From the NCBI RefSeq assembly GCF_005869935.1, contig NZ_SZQF01000001.1:620001-684000 (forward strand): a DNA stretch of 64,000 bases. Direction: 5' to 3'. The notes beneath the pieces are model-generated. The model did not search any database. It was not told where the DNA came from and saw only the letters and a program-made list of their open reading frames with translations. Positions 17,072 through 25,933 of the stretch are shown one piece after another (the first letter of the stretch is position 1; each line of letters starts with the position of its first letter). This DNA is from Winogradskyella algicola. GTDB lineage: Bacteria; Bacteroidota; Bacteroidia; Flavobacteriales; Flavobacteriaceae. The position numbers were made by a program, and so were the translations under genes.

Positions 17072-18308
17072 ATTTGGTGGAGCTTCGGTAAAAGATGCTG
17101 AAGGAGTAAAAAACCTTGCTTCAGTTTTAAAGGAAACTGTTTATGAAAACACATTAGTGGTTGTTTCTGCTATGGGGAAAACAACTAATGCCATGGAAGT
17201 CGTTATTAAAAATTACTTCGAAAATAAAAGTGAACTACAAAGCTCTATCCACGATGTTATAAAATATCATAATGAAATTCTGTTAGATTTATTTGACAAT
17301 GAACGTCATGAAGTATTTACAGCGGTAAAAGCACTTTTTGATGAGTTAAATCTATTTTTAAAAAGCAATAAATCGCCAGATTACAATTATGTATATGACC
17401 AAACTATTGGTTTTGGTGAGTTAATATCTACCACAATAATCAGCCATTACCTAAATGAGATAGGCTTAAAAAACAAATGGCTAGATGTAAGAGCGTATAT
17501 TAAAACAGATAACTATTACAGACGTGCCAATGTAAACTGGGATGAAACACAACAATACATTTCTTCAAATTTTGATAAATCAGTACTTAATATTACACAA
17601 GGTTTTTTAGGCAGCGACTCTAATAATTTTACAACAACTTTAGGACGTGAAGGAAGTGATTATACTGCAGCCATTTTTGCCTATTGCCTTAATGCTAATA
17701 GTGTTACCATCTGGAAAGATGTTCCTGGAGTTTTAAATGCAGATCCACGTTATTTTGAAAATGCGCAGTTACTCAATCAAATTTCTTATAGAGAAGCTAT
17801 TGAGTTGGCATTCTATGGTGCATCAGTAATTCATCCAAAGACCTTACAGCCTTTACAACAAAAGGAAATTCCGCTGTATGTAAAATCGTTTTTAAACCCA
17901 AAAGTAGAAGGCACTTGTGTAAGTAAAGGAAAAGCCATTGAGCCAGAAATACCTTGCTTTATAGTTAAGAAAAATCAGATTTTAATTTCATTATCATCTT
18001 TAGACTTTTCTTATATCGTTGAAGAAAATATTAGTGAGATTTTCAGTTTGCTACACCTTTATAAGATGAAAGTAGATGTCATTCAAAACTCAGCGATAAG
18101 TTTTTCAGTCTGCATAGATAATATTTACAATAATCGTGATAAATTGTTACAGCATTTAAAGGCAAAATTTAATGTAACATGTTACGATGATGTTAGTCTT
18201 TATACTATTAGGCATTACAACGAGGAAGCCATTAAAGCGCTTGAAAAAGATAAAACTGTGTTATTGAAACAATTAACGCGAGAAACCGTTCAAATCGTAA
18301 CTAAATAA
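17058..18308 (+). CDS. aspartate kinase
   Basis: 416 residues from the ATG at 17058; a GTG directly before it is also in frame. It phosphorylates aspartate, the first step towards lysine, threonine and methionine. KFGGASV at the N-terminus and TTLGREGSDYTAA near 195-208 are the kinase signatures, with KDVPGVLNADPR following. The last 130 residues should hold the ACT regulatory domains (FIVKKNQILISLSS). It is a monofunctional form without a fused homoserine dehydrogenase. It overlaps the GNAT gene by 14 bases. Confidence 0.93.
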   Translation: MRVYKFGGASVKDAEGVKNLASVLKETVYENTLVVVSAMGKTTNAMEVVIKNYFENKSELQSSIHDVIKYHNEILLDLFDNERHEVFTAVKALFDELNLFLKSNKSPDYNYVYDQTIGFGELISTTIISHYLNEIGLKNKWLDVRAYIKTDNYYRRANVNWDETQQYISSNFDKSVLNITQGFLGSDSNNFTTTLGREGSDYTAAIFAYCLNANSVTIWKDVPGVLNADPRYFENAQLLNQISYREAIELAFYGASVIHPKTLQPLQQKEIPLYVKSFLNPKVEGTCVSKGKAIEPEIPCFIVKKNQILISLSSLDFSYIVEENISEIFSLLHLYKMKVDVIQNSAISFSVCIDNIYNNRDKLLQHLKAKFNVTCYDDVSLYTIRHYNEEAIKALEKDKTVLLKQLTRETVQIVTK

Positions 18309-18315
18309 CATTTAC

Positions 18316-18323
18316 TACATTTG
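18316..18323 (+). promoter_or_regulatory. -7 box of acyltransferase gene
   Basis: TACATTTG, an exact TAnnTTTG. Transcription would start at about 18329, so the ATG at 18328 cannot have a leader. The ATG at 18346, preceded by an AGGA at 18331, is the better start. Confidence 0.55.
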
Positions 18324-18345
18324 TTTTATGAGGAAATCATCTGAT

Positions 18346-20157
18346 ATGGGATTAGTAACCGCAAAAGAAGTTGCAAAAGCTATTAATGCAGATAAGTATG
18401 GTTTTCTGGGTACATTCTTTGGATGGATACTTATGAAGGTACTTAAAATATCTACCATAAATAGGATATACAAGCGAAACAAGCACCTATCTGAATTGGA
18501 TTTTTTAAATGCATTGTTAGATGATTTTCAAATTAAGTTTGAAATTCCAGAAGAAGATCTAAAGCGTCTCCCTAAAGACGGAGCTTACATTACGATTTCT
18601 AATCATCCTTTAGGAGGTATAGATGGCATTTTACTTTTAAAGTTAATGATAGAACAGCGTAGCGATTTTAAAATCATTGCCAATTTTTTACTACACCGAA
18701 TAGAACCATTAAAGCCTTACATTATGCCAGTTAACCCTTTTGAAGATAGAAAGGATGCAAAAAGTAGCATAACAGGTTTTAAAAATGCAATAATGCATTT
18801 ACAAAACGGACACCCATTAGGTGTCTTTCCTGCAGGTGAAGTTTCTACTTATAGAGATGGTAAGTTAGTAGTTGATAAGCCTTGGGAAGAAGCCGCAATG
18901 AAACTCATAAAAAAGGCTGAAGTACCAGTTGTTCCAATTTATTTTCATGCTAAGAACAGTAGATTGTTTTACAGGCTTTCAAAAATTAGTGATACGTTAA
19001 GAACGGCTAAGTTGCCTTCAGAATTATTGACGCAAAAACGAAGAACTATTAATGTTAGAATAGGAAAGCCAATTTCAGTTAATGATCAAAAAGAACACGA
19101 AACACTTAATGATTTCTCGGATTTTTTAAGACGAAAAACCTATATGTTGTCTAAAACTTTTGAGGATAAACCTAAGATTTTAGATAACATTAAATCTACC
19201 GTAAAAGTACCAAAACCGCCAAAACGTATTATAACTCCAATTGATACAGAACTTATGGTTGCTGAGGTGGAAAACCTTAGAGATAAAGATTGCAGATTGT
19301 TGGCGAGTAAAAATTATGAAGTGTTTTTAGCCTCTGCTAATGACATGCCTAATATTTTAAGCGAGCTTGGTAGGCTAAGAGAAATTACTTTTAGAGAAGT
19401 TGGTGAAGGTACAAACGAAGCCACAGACCTAGATAAGTTTGACACGTATTATCACCATATGTTTTTGTGGGATAATGATAAAAATATAGTTGCTGGTGCC
19501 TACAGAATGGGATTGGGCTCTCAGATTTTTGAACGCTTCGGCATTGATGGATTCTACCTGCAGGATTTATTTCGTTTTGAACCAGAGCTGTATAAAATGA
19601 TGAGTCAATCTATAGAAATGGGTCGTGCTTTTATCATAAAAGAATACCAACAAAAACCAATGCCTTTATTCTTGCTTTGGAAAGGTATCGTACACACCAC
19701 ATTGCGTTTCCCAGAGCATAAATATTTAATAGGTGGTGTAAGTATTAGTAATCAATTTTCAAACTTTTCTAAGAGTTTGATGATTGAGTTTATGAAATCG
19801 CATTACTACGACCCTTACGTAGCTCAATATGTACACCCTAAAAAAGAATTTAAAGTAAAGCTTAAAGATGCTGATAAAGAGTTTGTTTTTGATGAGGCTG
19901 AAGCCGATTTAAATAAACTCGATAAGCTAATTGATGAAGTAGAGCCAGGAGCATTACGTCTACCAGTATTACTAAAAAAATACATTAAGCAAAATGCTAA
20001 GATTGTAGCTTTTAATGTAGATCCATTGTTTAATAATGCTGTTGATGGATTAATGTATATTAAGATTGCCGATTTACCAGAAAGTACAGTAAGACCTGTT
20101 ATGGAAGAATTTCAAGCTGAGCTAGAACGTAAATTCATGGATAATCATGATAAGTAG
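18346..20157 (+). CDS. bifunctional acyltransferase, OlsF-like (PlsC domain plus OlsB-like GNAT domain)
   Basis: 603 residues from MGLVTAKEVAKA. The N-terminal half is a PlsC-type O-acyltransferase: HPLGGID (HX5D, His87 and Asp93) and FPAGEVS near 161. The C-terminal half, from about 320, resembles the OlsB/hemolysin-like N-acyltransferases: FREVGEGTNEATDLDKFD, then SIEMGRAFIIKEYQ. OlsF fusions make ornithine lipids by N-acylating the amino acid and then O-acylating the hydroxy fatty acid; Bacteroidota relatives may use glycine. So this probably makes an aminolipid of the envelope. The head-group amino acid cannot be read from sequence. It overlaps the next gene by 11 bases. Confidence 0.82.
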   Translation: MGLVTAKEVAKAINADKYGFLGTFFGWILMKVLKISTINRIYKRNKHLSELDFLNALLDDFQIKFEIPEEDLKRLPKDGAYITISNHPLGGIDGILLLKLMIEQRSDFKIIANFLLHRIEPLKPYIMPVNPFEDRKDAKSSITGFKNAIMHLQNGHPLGVFPAGEVSTYRDGKLVVDKPWEEAAMKLIKKAEVPVVPIYFHAKNSRLFYRLSKISDTLRTAKLPSELLTQKRRTINVRIGKPISVNDQKEHETLNDFSDFLRRKTYMLSKTFEDKPKILDNIKSTVKVPKPPKRIITPIDTELMVAEVENLRDKDCRLLASKNYEVFLASANDMPNILSELGRLREITFREVGEGTNEATDLDKFDTYYHHMFLWDNDKNIVAGAYRMGLGSQIFERFGIDGFYLQDLFRFEPELYKMMSQSIEMGRAFIIKEYQQKPMPLFLLWKGIVHTTLRFPEHKYLIGGVSISNQFSNFSKSLMIEFMKSHYYDPYVAQYVHPKKEFKVKLKDADKEFVFDEAEADLNKLDKLIDEVEPGALRLPVLLKKYIKQNAKIVAFNVDPLFNNAVDGLMYIKIADLPESTVRPVMEEFQAELERKFMDNHDK

Positions 20158-21160
20158 AGTTCTATTTTTTCTGTTATTCCCAATTATTTGTTTATCCCAA
20201 ACATTAACAGGTACTATTTTAGATGCTTCCACCAATAAACCTTTAGAAACCGTTGCCGTTTATTTTGACAACACTACTATTGGTACTACCACTGATGTTG
20301 AAGGACAATTTTCTATAAGTTATTCTGATGCTATACAATCTCCATTGGTAATTTCTTATTTAGGTTACGAAAAGGAGGTTGTTTCAGATTATAGAACCAA
20401 AAAGAATATTTTAATAAAACTGAAGCCTACAGATGTAAGTCTAGATGAAGTTTTTATAGACTTTGATGATGGTTTAACCAGAAAACAAAAACTTAAATTA
20501 TTTAGAAAAGAGTTTTTAGGGGTGTCAAAGTATGGTAAATCTTGTGAGATTTTAAATGAGAATGACATCGTGCTACGTTACGATAAAAAGAGAAAAACTT
20601 TGTATGCAAGTGCAACAGTTCCCATTATCATAAAAAATAAAGCTTTGCAATACCAGATATCTTTTGATATGATAGATTTTGAAGCCCAATACCGTTATGC
20701 TAACCTAAAACACCAAGAATTTGCTTTAGATAGAGTTGCTTATGCTGGTACATCATTTTATAAAGATCTAGAAAAAGCTAATAAGAAGAGCACAAAGCGA
20801 ACCCGTAAGAAAGTTTTTAAGGGTTCTGTACAGCACTTTATGCGTGCATTATTCCATAAAAAATTGAGAGAAGAAGGTTACGAGATTTATTTTAAAGGTT
20901 TTAAAGTAGAAGCCTATAAATATTTTAAGGTACAAGCAAAAGATAATACAGGCCTTAAAGAGATTTCGCTTAAGCAAAAAGTATCGATTCTATACGACGG
21001 AAAAGAGCAAAGTGATATTGATGTGTATGTAGATAGTTTTTTGTTGGATGCTTATGGTAATTATTCAGCTATAAAAGGCGTTTATTTTAATGGAGCTATG
21101 GGAAGCCAGCGAATGGGTGATACCTTGCCTTTAGACTATGATTTAAACACAAAAAAATAA
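20147..21160 (+). CDS. secreted CarboxypepD_reg-domain protein
   Basis: 337 residues. Signal peptide to about residue 17 (ICLSQ). Residues 19-95 form the carboxypeptidase-regulatory-like beta-sandwich (TGTILDASTNKPLETVAVYF...GTTTDVEGQFSISY...SYLGYE). In TonB receptors this domain precedes the plug, but here no barrel follows. The remaining 240 residues are a basic domain I do not recognise (KKSTKRTRKKVFKG). Its start overlaps the acyltransferase by 11 bases, so the two are coupled and it may be linked to lipid or envelope biology. That link is inference. Confidence 0.78.
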   Translation: MISRVLFFLLFPIICLSQTLTGTILDASTNKPLETVAVYFDNTTIGTTTDVEGQFSISYSDAIQSPLVISYLGYEKEVVSDYRTKKNILIKLKPTDVSLDEVFIDFDDGLTRKQKLKLFRKEFLGVSKYGKSCEILNENDIVLRYDKKRKTLYASATVPIIIKNKALQYQISFDMIDFEAQYRYANLKHQEFALDRVAYAGTSFYKDLEKANKKSTKRTRKKVFKGSVQHFMRALFHKKLREEGYEIYFKGFKVEAYKYFKVQAKDNTGLKEISLKQKVSILYDGKEQSDIDVYVDSFLLDAYGNYSAIKGVYFNGAMGSQRMGDTLPLDYDLNTKK

Positions 21161-21193
21161 ACCCAGAATGTTTAGTTCTGGGTTAGATTTTTT
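21160..21193 (+). terminator. terminator after CarboxypepD_reg gene
   Basis: AACCCAGAA pairs with TTCTGGGTT around a 7-base loop, followed by AGATTTTTT. It sits between convergent genes. Confidence 0.8.
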
Positions 21194-21671
21194 AAAGACC
21201 TTTAAACCAATCTTGAAATTGGTCACCTAATAAAAAGACAGGTTTTTTTTCTCCACTTAATGAACCTATTAAGCTCATAATCCACATGGCAAATGGTAAT
21301 ATCCAAGCAAAAAAGTTAATAATTGGTATAAGACCAAGTACTAAAGCAAGAAGCATAATACCTAAGACTTGCCTTATATAAAAGGACCCAAGCTCGGTTT
21401 TGTTGCTACCGTTCATTATAATAGCAATAATCCAGCCTATAAGAGTAATATGTGCAATAATTGCTACATTTTTACCGTCACTTAAAACCTCTTTAGCTTC
21501 ATTTGTAAACTCAGAGGCTTTTTCTTTAGCTTCATTGGCAAATTCTTTTGCATCGTCTGCAAATTCACTGGTCTTCTGACTTATCTTTTCACCAGCTTTT
21601 TTTGCACTGTCTTTAGCATCGCCAATCATGTCGTTAAGCTCGTCTCCTAAATCTTTATTTTCTTCTGACAT
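21192..21671 (-). CDS. DUF4870/Tic20-like membrane protein with amphipathic N-terminal repeats
   Basis: 159 residues. Residues 1-65 are highly charged helical repeats of about 11 residues (EFADDAKEFANEAKEKASEF), like apolipoprotein or LEA-type helices. Residues 67-155 hold three hydrophobic helices in the pattern of DUF4870/Tic20-like proteins (AIIAHITLIGW, SFYIRQVLGIMLLALVLGLIP). The upstream gene in the same direction encodes a soluble protein made of the same repeats. The role is unknown; a stress-related membrane protein is plausible. Confidence 0.75.
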   Translation of the reverse strand: MSEENKDLGDELNDMIGDAKDSAKKAGEKISQKTSEFADDAKEFANEAKEKASEFTNEAKEVLSDGKNVAIIAHITLIGWIIAIIMNGSNKTELGSFYIRQVLGIMLLALVLGLIPIINFFAWILPFAMWIMSLIGSLSGEKKPVFLLGDQFQDWFKGL

Positions 21672-21717
21672 AGTGTTTTATGTTTTGGTTAGATTATAAA
21701 GTTAGTGAAAAATGTGT

Positions 21718-22140
21718 TTACTTTTTTCCAAATAGTTTGCTAAAAAATCCTTTAGTTTTTTCTTTAGCCTCATTAAAAGATTCTTTAGCATCTTCTGCCA
21801 AGTCTTCTAATTTTTCTTCGGCCTCATCAGCAAATTCACTTAATTTCTCTCCAGCTTCTTCTGTAAACTCAGAGACCTTCTCTTTAGCATTGCTATAAAT
21901 TTCTTTGGCATCTTCATTAATAAAATCTGTAGCCTTGTCTTTAGCTTTACTAAGCATTTCTTTAGCGTCATCTGCAAATTCTCCCGCTTTTTCCTTAGCA
22001 GAATCTAAAGCTTCAGAAGCGCTTTCCTTTAAGTCTTTTACTTTTTTAGAAGTAGAATCTGTGGTTTCATTAACGGTTTCTTTAGCCTGTTCTACAGCAT
22101 CCTTTGCTTTGTCTTCTGAGTTTTTGTTTTCTTCAGTCAT
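21718..22140 (-). CDS. amphipathic-repeat (apolipoprotein/LEA-like) protein
   Basis: 140 residues from the ATG at 22140 (MTEENKNSED); a TTG two codons upstream is in frame. Nearly the whole protein is charged helix with an 11-residue period built on variants of AKEKxxEFxDDA. It has no signal peptide and ends in a short hydrophobic-basic tail (GFFSKLFGKK). The repeats match the N-terminal part of the next gene (21192-21671), which suggests duplication with gain or loss of the membrane domain. Such helices bind lipid surfaces or act in desiccation or cold stress in other systems. The function here is not known. Confidence 0.75.
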   Translation of the reverse strand: MTEENKNSEDKAKDAVEQAKETVNETTDSTSKKVKDLKESASEALDSAKEKAGEFADDAKEMLSKAKDKATDFINEDAKEIYSNAKEKVSEFTEEAGEKLSEFADEAEEKLEDLAEDAKESFNEAKEKTKGFFSKLFGKK

Positions 22141-22192
22141 TGTCAATGATTTTAGTAATTATATGTTGAAGAATGTGTAAAATTGTTACAGA

Positions 22193-22585
22193 TTATTTAA
22201 ATGCTTGGTCTACTGGCTCCCAAAGTTCTATTTTGTTGCCATCATTATCTAGAATCCAGCCAAATTTTCCATAGTCGTATTCTTCCATTTCGCCTACTAT
22301 TGTGACACCTTCTTCTTTTAAAGTTACTAATAGTTCTTTTAAATTTTCGACTCTATAATTAAACATAAAGTCTTTTTTAGAGGGCTCATAATATTTTGTA
22401 TCCTCAGCAAAAGGACTCCATTGTGTAGAACAATCGTTACCATCTTGGTCTTTCCACCAAAACGTACAACCATAGGTGTCAGTATCAAAACCTAAGTGTT
22501 TTTTATACCAATCTCTTGAGGCTTGCGGATCTTTTGTTTTGAAAAATAATCCACCAATTCCTGTTACTCGTTTTTTCATGTTCAT
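22193..22585 (-). CDS. VOC (glyoxalase/bleomycin resistance) family protein
   Basis: 130 residues; ATG codons at 22585 and 22579 are both possible. The VOC fold is seen from GIGGLFFKTKDPQASRDWYKKHLGF to ILDNDGNKIELWEP. The last Glu (IELWE) is the usual metal ligand. It is a small cytosolic enzyme or ligand-binding protein. No substrate can be named. It lies in a run of small same-strand genes. Confidence 0.85.
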   Translation of the reverse strand: MNMKKRVTGIGGLFFKTKDPQASRDWYKKHLGFDTDTYGCTFWWKDQDGNDCSTQWSPFAEDTKYYEPSKKDFMFNYRVENLKELLVTLKEEGVTIVGEMEEYDYGKFGWILDNDGNKIELWEPVDQAFK

Positions 22586-22588
22586 TTA

Positions 22589-22600
22589 CTGCGTAAGCAG
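22589..22600. repeat. degenerate intergenic palindrome
   Basis: CTGC-GTAA-GCAG followed by AACTC. It resembles a shortened copy of the ATTCCTGC-N4-GCAGGAAT-CTC element at 7016. Confidence 0.35.
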
Positions 22601-22621
22601 AACTCTTTTTAAGTTATACTT

Positions 22622-23080
22622 TTATTTTTTCTTTAAGGCTGATTCATAAATATCTATCCATTCTTCACTACTCATCTTTTTGGTAAGTTCACCAATGAGC
22701 TCAAAAGGTATCTCATCCATTTTTTTAAACCGAATACAACTTTTACCCATATCCAGTTTGCGTTTACAATGCTTAGGATATTCACTAACAAACCAACTAA
22801 GTAATTCTTTTTTTGCATAAATGCCCATGTGGTATAAGTTTATAGAGTTTTTTTGTGAAGCAAAACTCATAAATGGCAAAGGTGTTTTAGGATCACAATG
22901 GTAACCATCTGGATAAACCGAGTGCGGTACATAGTAGCCAATCATTTTGTATTGCATACCCTCTTCAAAACCTTTAGGTAAATTATCCCTTATAACCTTA
23001 CGAAGTTTTTTGAGTGTGTCTTGTCGTTCTTCTGGTACCTGACTTATATAATCTTCTGGTGATGTTGCGTCGTATTGCAT
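22622..23080 (-). CDS. DUF1801 domain protein (YdhG-like)
   Basis: 152 residues, cytosolic. TSPEDYISQVPEERQDTLKKLRKVIRDNLPKGFEEGMQYKMIGY and the later KCKR/MGKSCIRFKKMDEIPFELI region are those of the DUF1801/YdhG family. The fold is known from structures but no activity is established. It ends 37 bases upstream of the VOC gene and may be co-transcribed with it and with the dehydrogenase upstream. Confidence 0.8.
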   Translation of the reverse strand: MQYDATSPEDYISQVPEERQDTLKKLRKVIRDNLPKGFEEGMQYKMIGYYVPHSVYPDGYHCDPKTPLPFMSFASQKNSINLYHMGIYAKKELLSWFVSEYPKHCKRKLDMGKSCIRFKKMDEIPFELIGELTKKMSSEEWIDIYESALKKK

Positions 23081-23108
23081 AATTTGATGGATTTGGTAAT
23101 CCTCTAAA

Positions 23109-24047
23109 TTAGCAAAATTTCGCTTTAATTTTATCTATGATGGTCTGTGCAAGTTTAATATTGCTCTCAACAGTCCAGCCAGCTACGTGAGGTGTTAGAA
23201 GTACATTTTCTGCATTAATAAGATATTCAAAGGCTGCTGGCATTTTGCTAGACGTAAAGAGGTTTTCAAAAGACGACTTTTCGTATTCTAAAACATCTAA
23301 TCCAGCACCTAGGATTTTTCCAATTTTTAGAGCGTTAACTAAATCTGCTGTTACAACACTTTTACCACGAGCGGTATTGATGAGCCAGAACGGCTTTTTA
23401 AATTTATTGATGAATTCTGAATTTACCATGTTTATCGTTAATTCAGTTTGTGGTGTATGTAGGCTTAATACATCTGCTTTTTCCTGAAGATCGCTAAGCG
23501 ATATTTGGACAGCATTCTCATCACCAACATTGGGTTTAATATCATAACAAAGTACTTCTACATCAAAACCTCTAAGCTTTTTTGCAAAGGCTTTACCCAT
23601 GTTACCATAGCCAATTAAGCCAACTGTTTTACCATCGAGCTCTATGCCTCTATTGGCTTCTCTTAGCCATTTGCCTTGCCTTACTTCATTATCTGCTTTA
23701 TTCAATTTATTAAATAGCGATAAGAGCATTCCCAAAGTATGCTCGCCAACAGCATTTCTATTGCCTTCAGGTGCAGAAATTAAATACACGCCTTTTTTTT
23801 CAGCATAATCACAGTCAATATTTTCTAAACCAGCACCAACACGACCTATGAATTTAAGATTTGTAGCTGCATTTAAAAATTGTTGGTCAATGGTAAACCG
23901 ACTTCTTATAATAATGCCGTCATAGGCTTCAATTTTAGCTTCAATTTCTGATTTTGATGACGTATAATCTTCGTGATTGGTAAACCCTAAATCATTCAGC
24001 TGATTTAAAAGTAGAGGATGGTTTTTGTCTAAATGGAGAATCTTCAT
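23109..24047 (-). CDS. D-2-hydroxyacid dehydrogenase (phosphoglycerate dehydrogenase-like)
   Basis: 312 residues from the ATG at 24047. Three residues upstream is another ATG that belongs to an intergenic palindrome, so it is less likely. The NAD-binding motif GLIGYGNMG lies near 144-152. The catalytic Arg is in NTARGK (about 227), the Glu in DVLEYE (about 256) and the His in LLTPHVAGWT near the C-terminus. There is no ACT domain, so it is the short SerA-like form. It may oxidise 3-phosphoglycerate for serine synthesis or act on another 2-hydroxyacid; no serC is next to it. Confidence 0.85.
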   Translation of the reverse strand: MKILHLDKNHPLLLNQLNDLGFTNHEDYTSSKSEIEAKIEAYDGIIIRSRFTIDQQFLNAATNLKFIGRVGAGLENIDCDYAEKKGVYLISAPEGNRNAVGEHTLGMLLSLFNKLNKADNEVRQGKWLREANRGIELDGKTVGLIGYGNMGKAFAKKLRGFDVEVLCYDIKPNVGDENAVQISLSDLQEKADVLSLHTPQTELTINMVNSEFINKFKKPFWLINTARGKSVVTADLVNALKIGKILGAGLDVLEYEKSSFENLFTSSKMPAAFEYLINAENVLLTPHVAGWTVESNIKLAQTIIDKIKAKFC

Positions 24048-24051
24048 AGTT

Positions 24052-24076
24052 GGCATTCTGAACTAGTTTCAGAATC
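24052..24076. repeat. intergenic palindrome related to the 7099 element
   Basis: ATTCTGAA-CTAG-TTTCAGAAT. Together with the flanking bases it aligns with the reverse complement of the ATCCTGAA-N5-TTCAGGAT element at 7099-7122. It is followed by a T-run on the + strand and lies at the 5' edge of the dehydrogenase gene. Confidence 0.55.
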
Positions 24077-24101
24077 TTTTTTTAGTGTAGAGATGTAAAA
24101 C

Positions 24102-24467
24102 TTATATTTTCGGATAATACGTTTGCGTCTTTTCGTGTTTTATGGTTCCTGTATGGGCCGTACTTAGTTTTTCAAAAAGCAACACATGCACCTCTTCATC
24201 ATTTTTCGTATAAGGATTATGTTCTACTCCTTTTGGTACAACAATTAATTCGCCTTCTTTAATGACTTCAGTGCGATCTCTAAATTGCATATACAGTGTC
24301 CCTTTAATAACTTGAAATAATTCGTCTTCATCTTCATGACTATGCCAAACAAACTCGCCTTTTAATTTAGCCAGAATCACTTGCATGTCGTCAACTACAG
24401 CTATCTGATGTGGATGCCAGTTTTTATTGAATTTTGAAAATTTTTCTTTGATGTTTATTGCTTTCAT
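24102..24467 (-). CDS. cupin domain protein
   Basis: 121 residues, a single cupin. The first motif is FVWHSHEDEDELFQVIKG (two His and a Glu as metal ligands), and the second is VVPKGVEHNPYTKNDEEVHVLLFE with the third His. There is no signal peptide. Small cupins may bind metals and act as dioxygenases, isomerases or sensors; none can be chosen here. It lies 54 bases upstream of the dehydrogenase gene. Confidence 0.88.
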   Translation of the reverse strand: MKAINIKEKFSKFNKNWHPHQIAVVDDMQVILAKLKGEFVWHSHEDEDELFQVIKGTLYMQFRDRTEVIKEGELIVVPKGVEHNPYTKNDEEVHVLLFEKLSTAHTGTIKHEKTQTYYPKI

Positions 24468-24494
24468 GTAGTAAAGTTACGAAAGCAGTTATAA

Positions 24495-25865
24495 TTAGAT
24501 ACCCAAAATCAATTTGGCAATCCAGAAATATATCAGGATTCCAAAAATATCGTTGCTAGTGGTAATAAATGGTCCTGTTGCAATAGCAGGATCTATACCT
24601 CGTTTATCTAGAAACAGAGGGACGAATGTTCCAATCAATCCGGCAACAATTATTACAGCAATTAAAGATACTGAGATAGCTAAAGCTGTATTAAATTCTC
24701 CTTTAGTAATCCAGACAAAAATAAAAAGAAACAAAGCTAAAATAGTTCCGTTTAGTGCTGCAAGCAGCATTTCTTTTATTAAGCGTTTGTTGACGCTTCC
24801 TTTTACATCGTCATTGGCAAGACCTTGTACAATGATTGCGCTAGATTGTACGCCAACATTGCCAGCCATTGCCGCAATAAGTGGTGTGAAAAAGAACAAA
24901 ACAGCATACTTACTAAAGGCTTCTTGAAATCCTTCCATTATTAAAAAAGCGCCAACACCACCAACTAAACCTAAAAAAAGCCAAGGTAAACGTGCTCTGG
25001 TGAGTTCAAAAATACTGTCATCAGAATCTACATCTTGGGTAATACCTGCTGCTAATTGGTAATCTTTATCTGCTTCTTCTTTTAAGACATCAACGATATC
25101 GTCAATGGTAATTCTACCTAAAAGTGTTTGGTTGTCATCAACTACAGGAATGGCTTCCAAATCGTATTTTGCCATGACTCTTGCCACATCTTCAGCATCG
25201 TCTTTTACGTTTACATAATCTACATTATCCTTTGCGATATCTGCAATCTTTTGGTCACTCTTTGCAACAATTAAATCTTTGAGTGATAAGCGACCAATTA
25301 ACTTTTCTTCTTTATTAACAACATAAATAGAATGTACACGAGTAACTTCCTTGGCTTGTCCTCTGATGCGACGTAAGCAACCAGCAACGGTCCAGGTTTC
25401 ATAAACTTTTACAAGTTCTTTAGCCATTAATCCACCAGCTGTATCGTCATCGTAGGTTAGAAGTTCTTTAATCTCTGCCTTATGGGCTTCGTCTTCAATT
25501 TGAGAGATTACAGCTTCTTGTCGTTCTTCAGGAAGTTCTGAAATAATATCTGCGGCATCATCGGTATCTAACTCTTCAATTTCTTCGGCGATTTCTTTAG
25601 CCGATAGATTTTTTAAAACTTTCTCACGATTGTCCTCATCAAGTTCCATTAAAACATCAGAGGTGGTTTCTGAATCCAGAAGTTTTATAACATAAAGCGC
25701 ATCATCGAGATCTAGCTCATCAAGAATTTCTGCAATATCAGCGTAGTGAAACTCATTTAAAAGCGATTTGAGTTCCTTGTCGTTTTTGTCTTCGACGAGT
25801 ACTTCTACTTTTTCAATAAGCTCATCTGTGAGTTGAAATTGTATGTTATCTTGAGTTTCTTCCAC
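24495..25865 (-). CDS. mgtE: magnesium transporter MgtE
   Basis: 456 residues, normal for MgtE. Order: N-terminal superhelical domain rich in acidic residues (LNEFHYADIAEILDELDLDDAL), two CBS domains near 135-255 (LVKVYETWTVAGCLRRIR; VKDDAEDVARVMAKYDLEAIPVVDD), a linking helix and five transmembrane helices from about 285. The family gates Mg2+ entry through the cytoplasmic N and CBS domains. The start is GTG. A repeat element lies between it and rsmA upstream. Confidence 0.96.
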   Translation of the reverse strand: MEETQDNIQFQLTDELIEKVEVLVEDKNDKELKSLLNEFHYADIAEILDELDLDDALYVIKLLDSETTSDVLMELDEDNREKVLKNLSAKEIAEEIEELDTDDAADIISELPEERQEAVISQIEDEAHKAEIKELLTYDDDTAGGLMAKELVKVYETWTVAGCLRRIRGQAKEVTRVHSIYVVNKEEKLIGRLSLKDLIVAKSDQKIADIAKDNVDYVNVKDDAEDVARVMAKYDLEAIPVVDDNQTLLGRITIDDIVDVLKEEADKDYQLAAGITQDVDSDDSIFELTRARLPWLFLGLVGGVGAFLIMEGFQEAFSKYAVLFFFTPLIAAMAGNVGVQSSAIIVQGLANDDVKGSVNKRLIKEMLLAALNGTILALFLFIFVWITKGEFNTALAISVSLIAVIIVAGLIGTFVPLFLDKRGIDPAIATGPFITTSNDIFGILIYFWIAKLILGI

Positions 25866-25877
25866 TTGTTTTTTATG

Positions 25878-25926
25878 TTTCTCGATACAATTTCAAAAAT
25901 TGTATTTTGAAATCACTCGAAATGAC
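25878..25926. repeat. intergenic palindromic element between mgtE and rsmA
   Basis: An inner hairpin ACAATTT-CAA-AAATTGT (25887-25903) is flanked by outer arms TTTCTCGA and TCGAAATGAC. The outer arms carry the GTCATTTCGAG / TCGAGAAA pattern of intergenic repeats in this lineage. Confidence 0.5.
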
Positions 25927-25933
25927 CTAAAAC

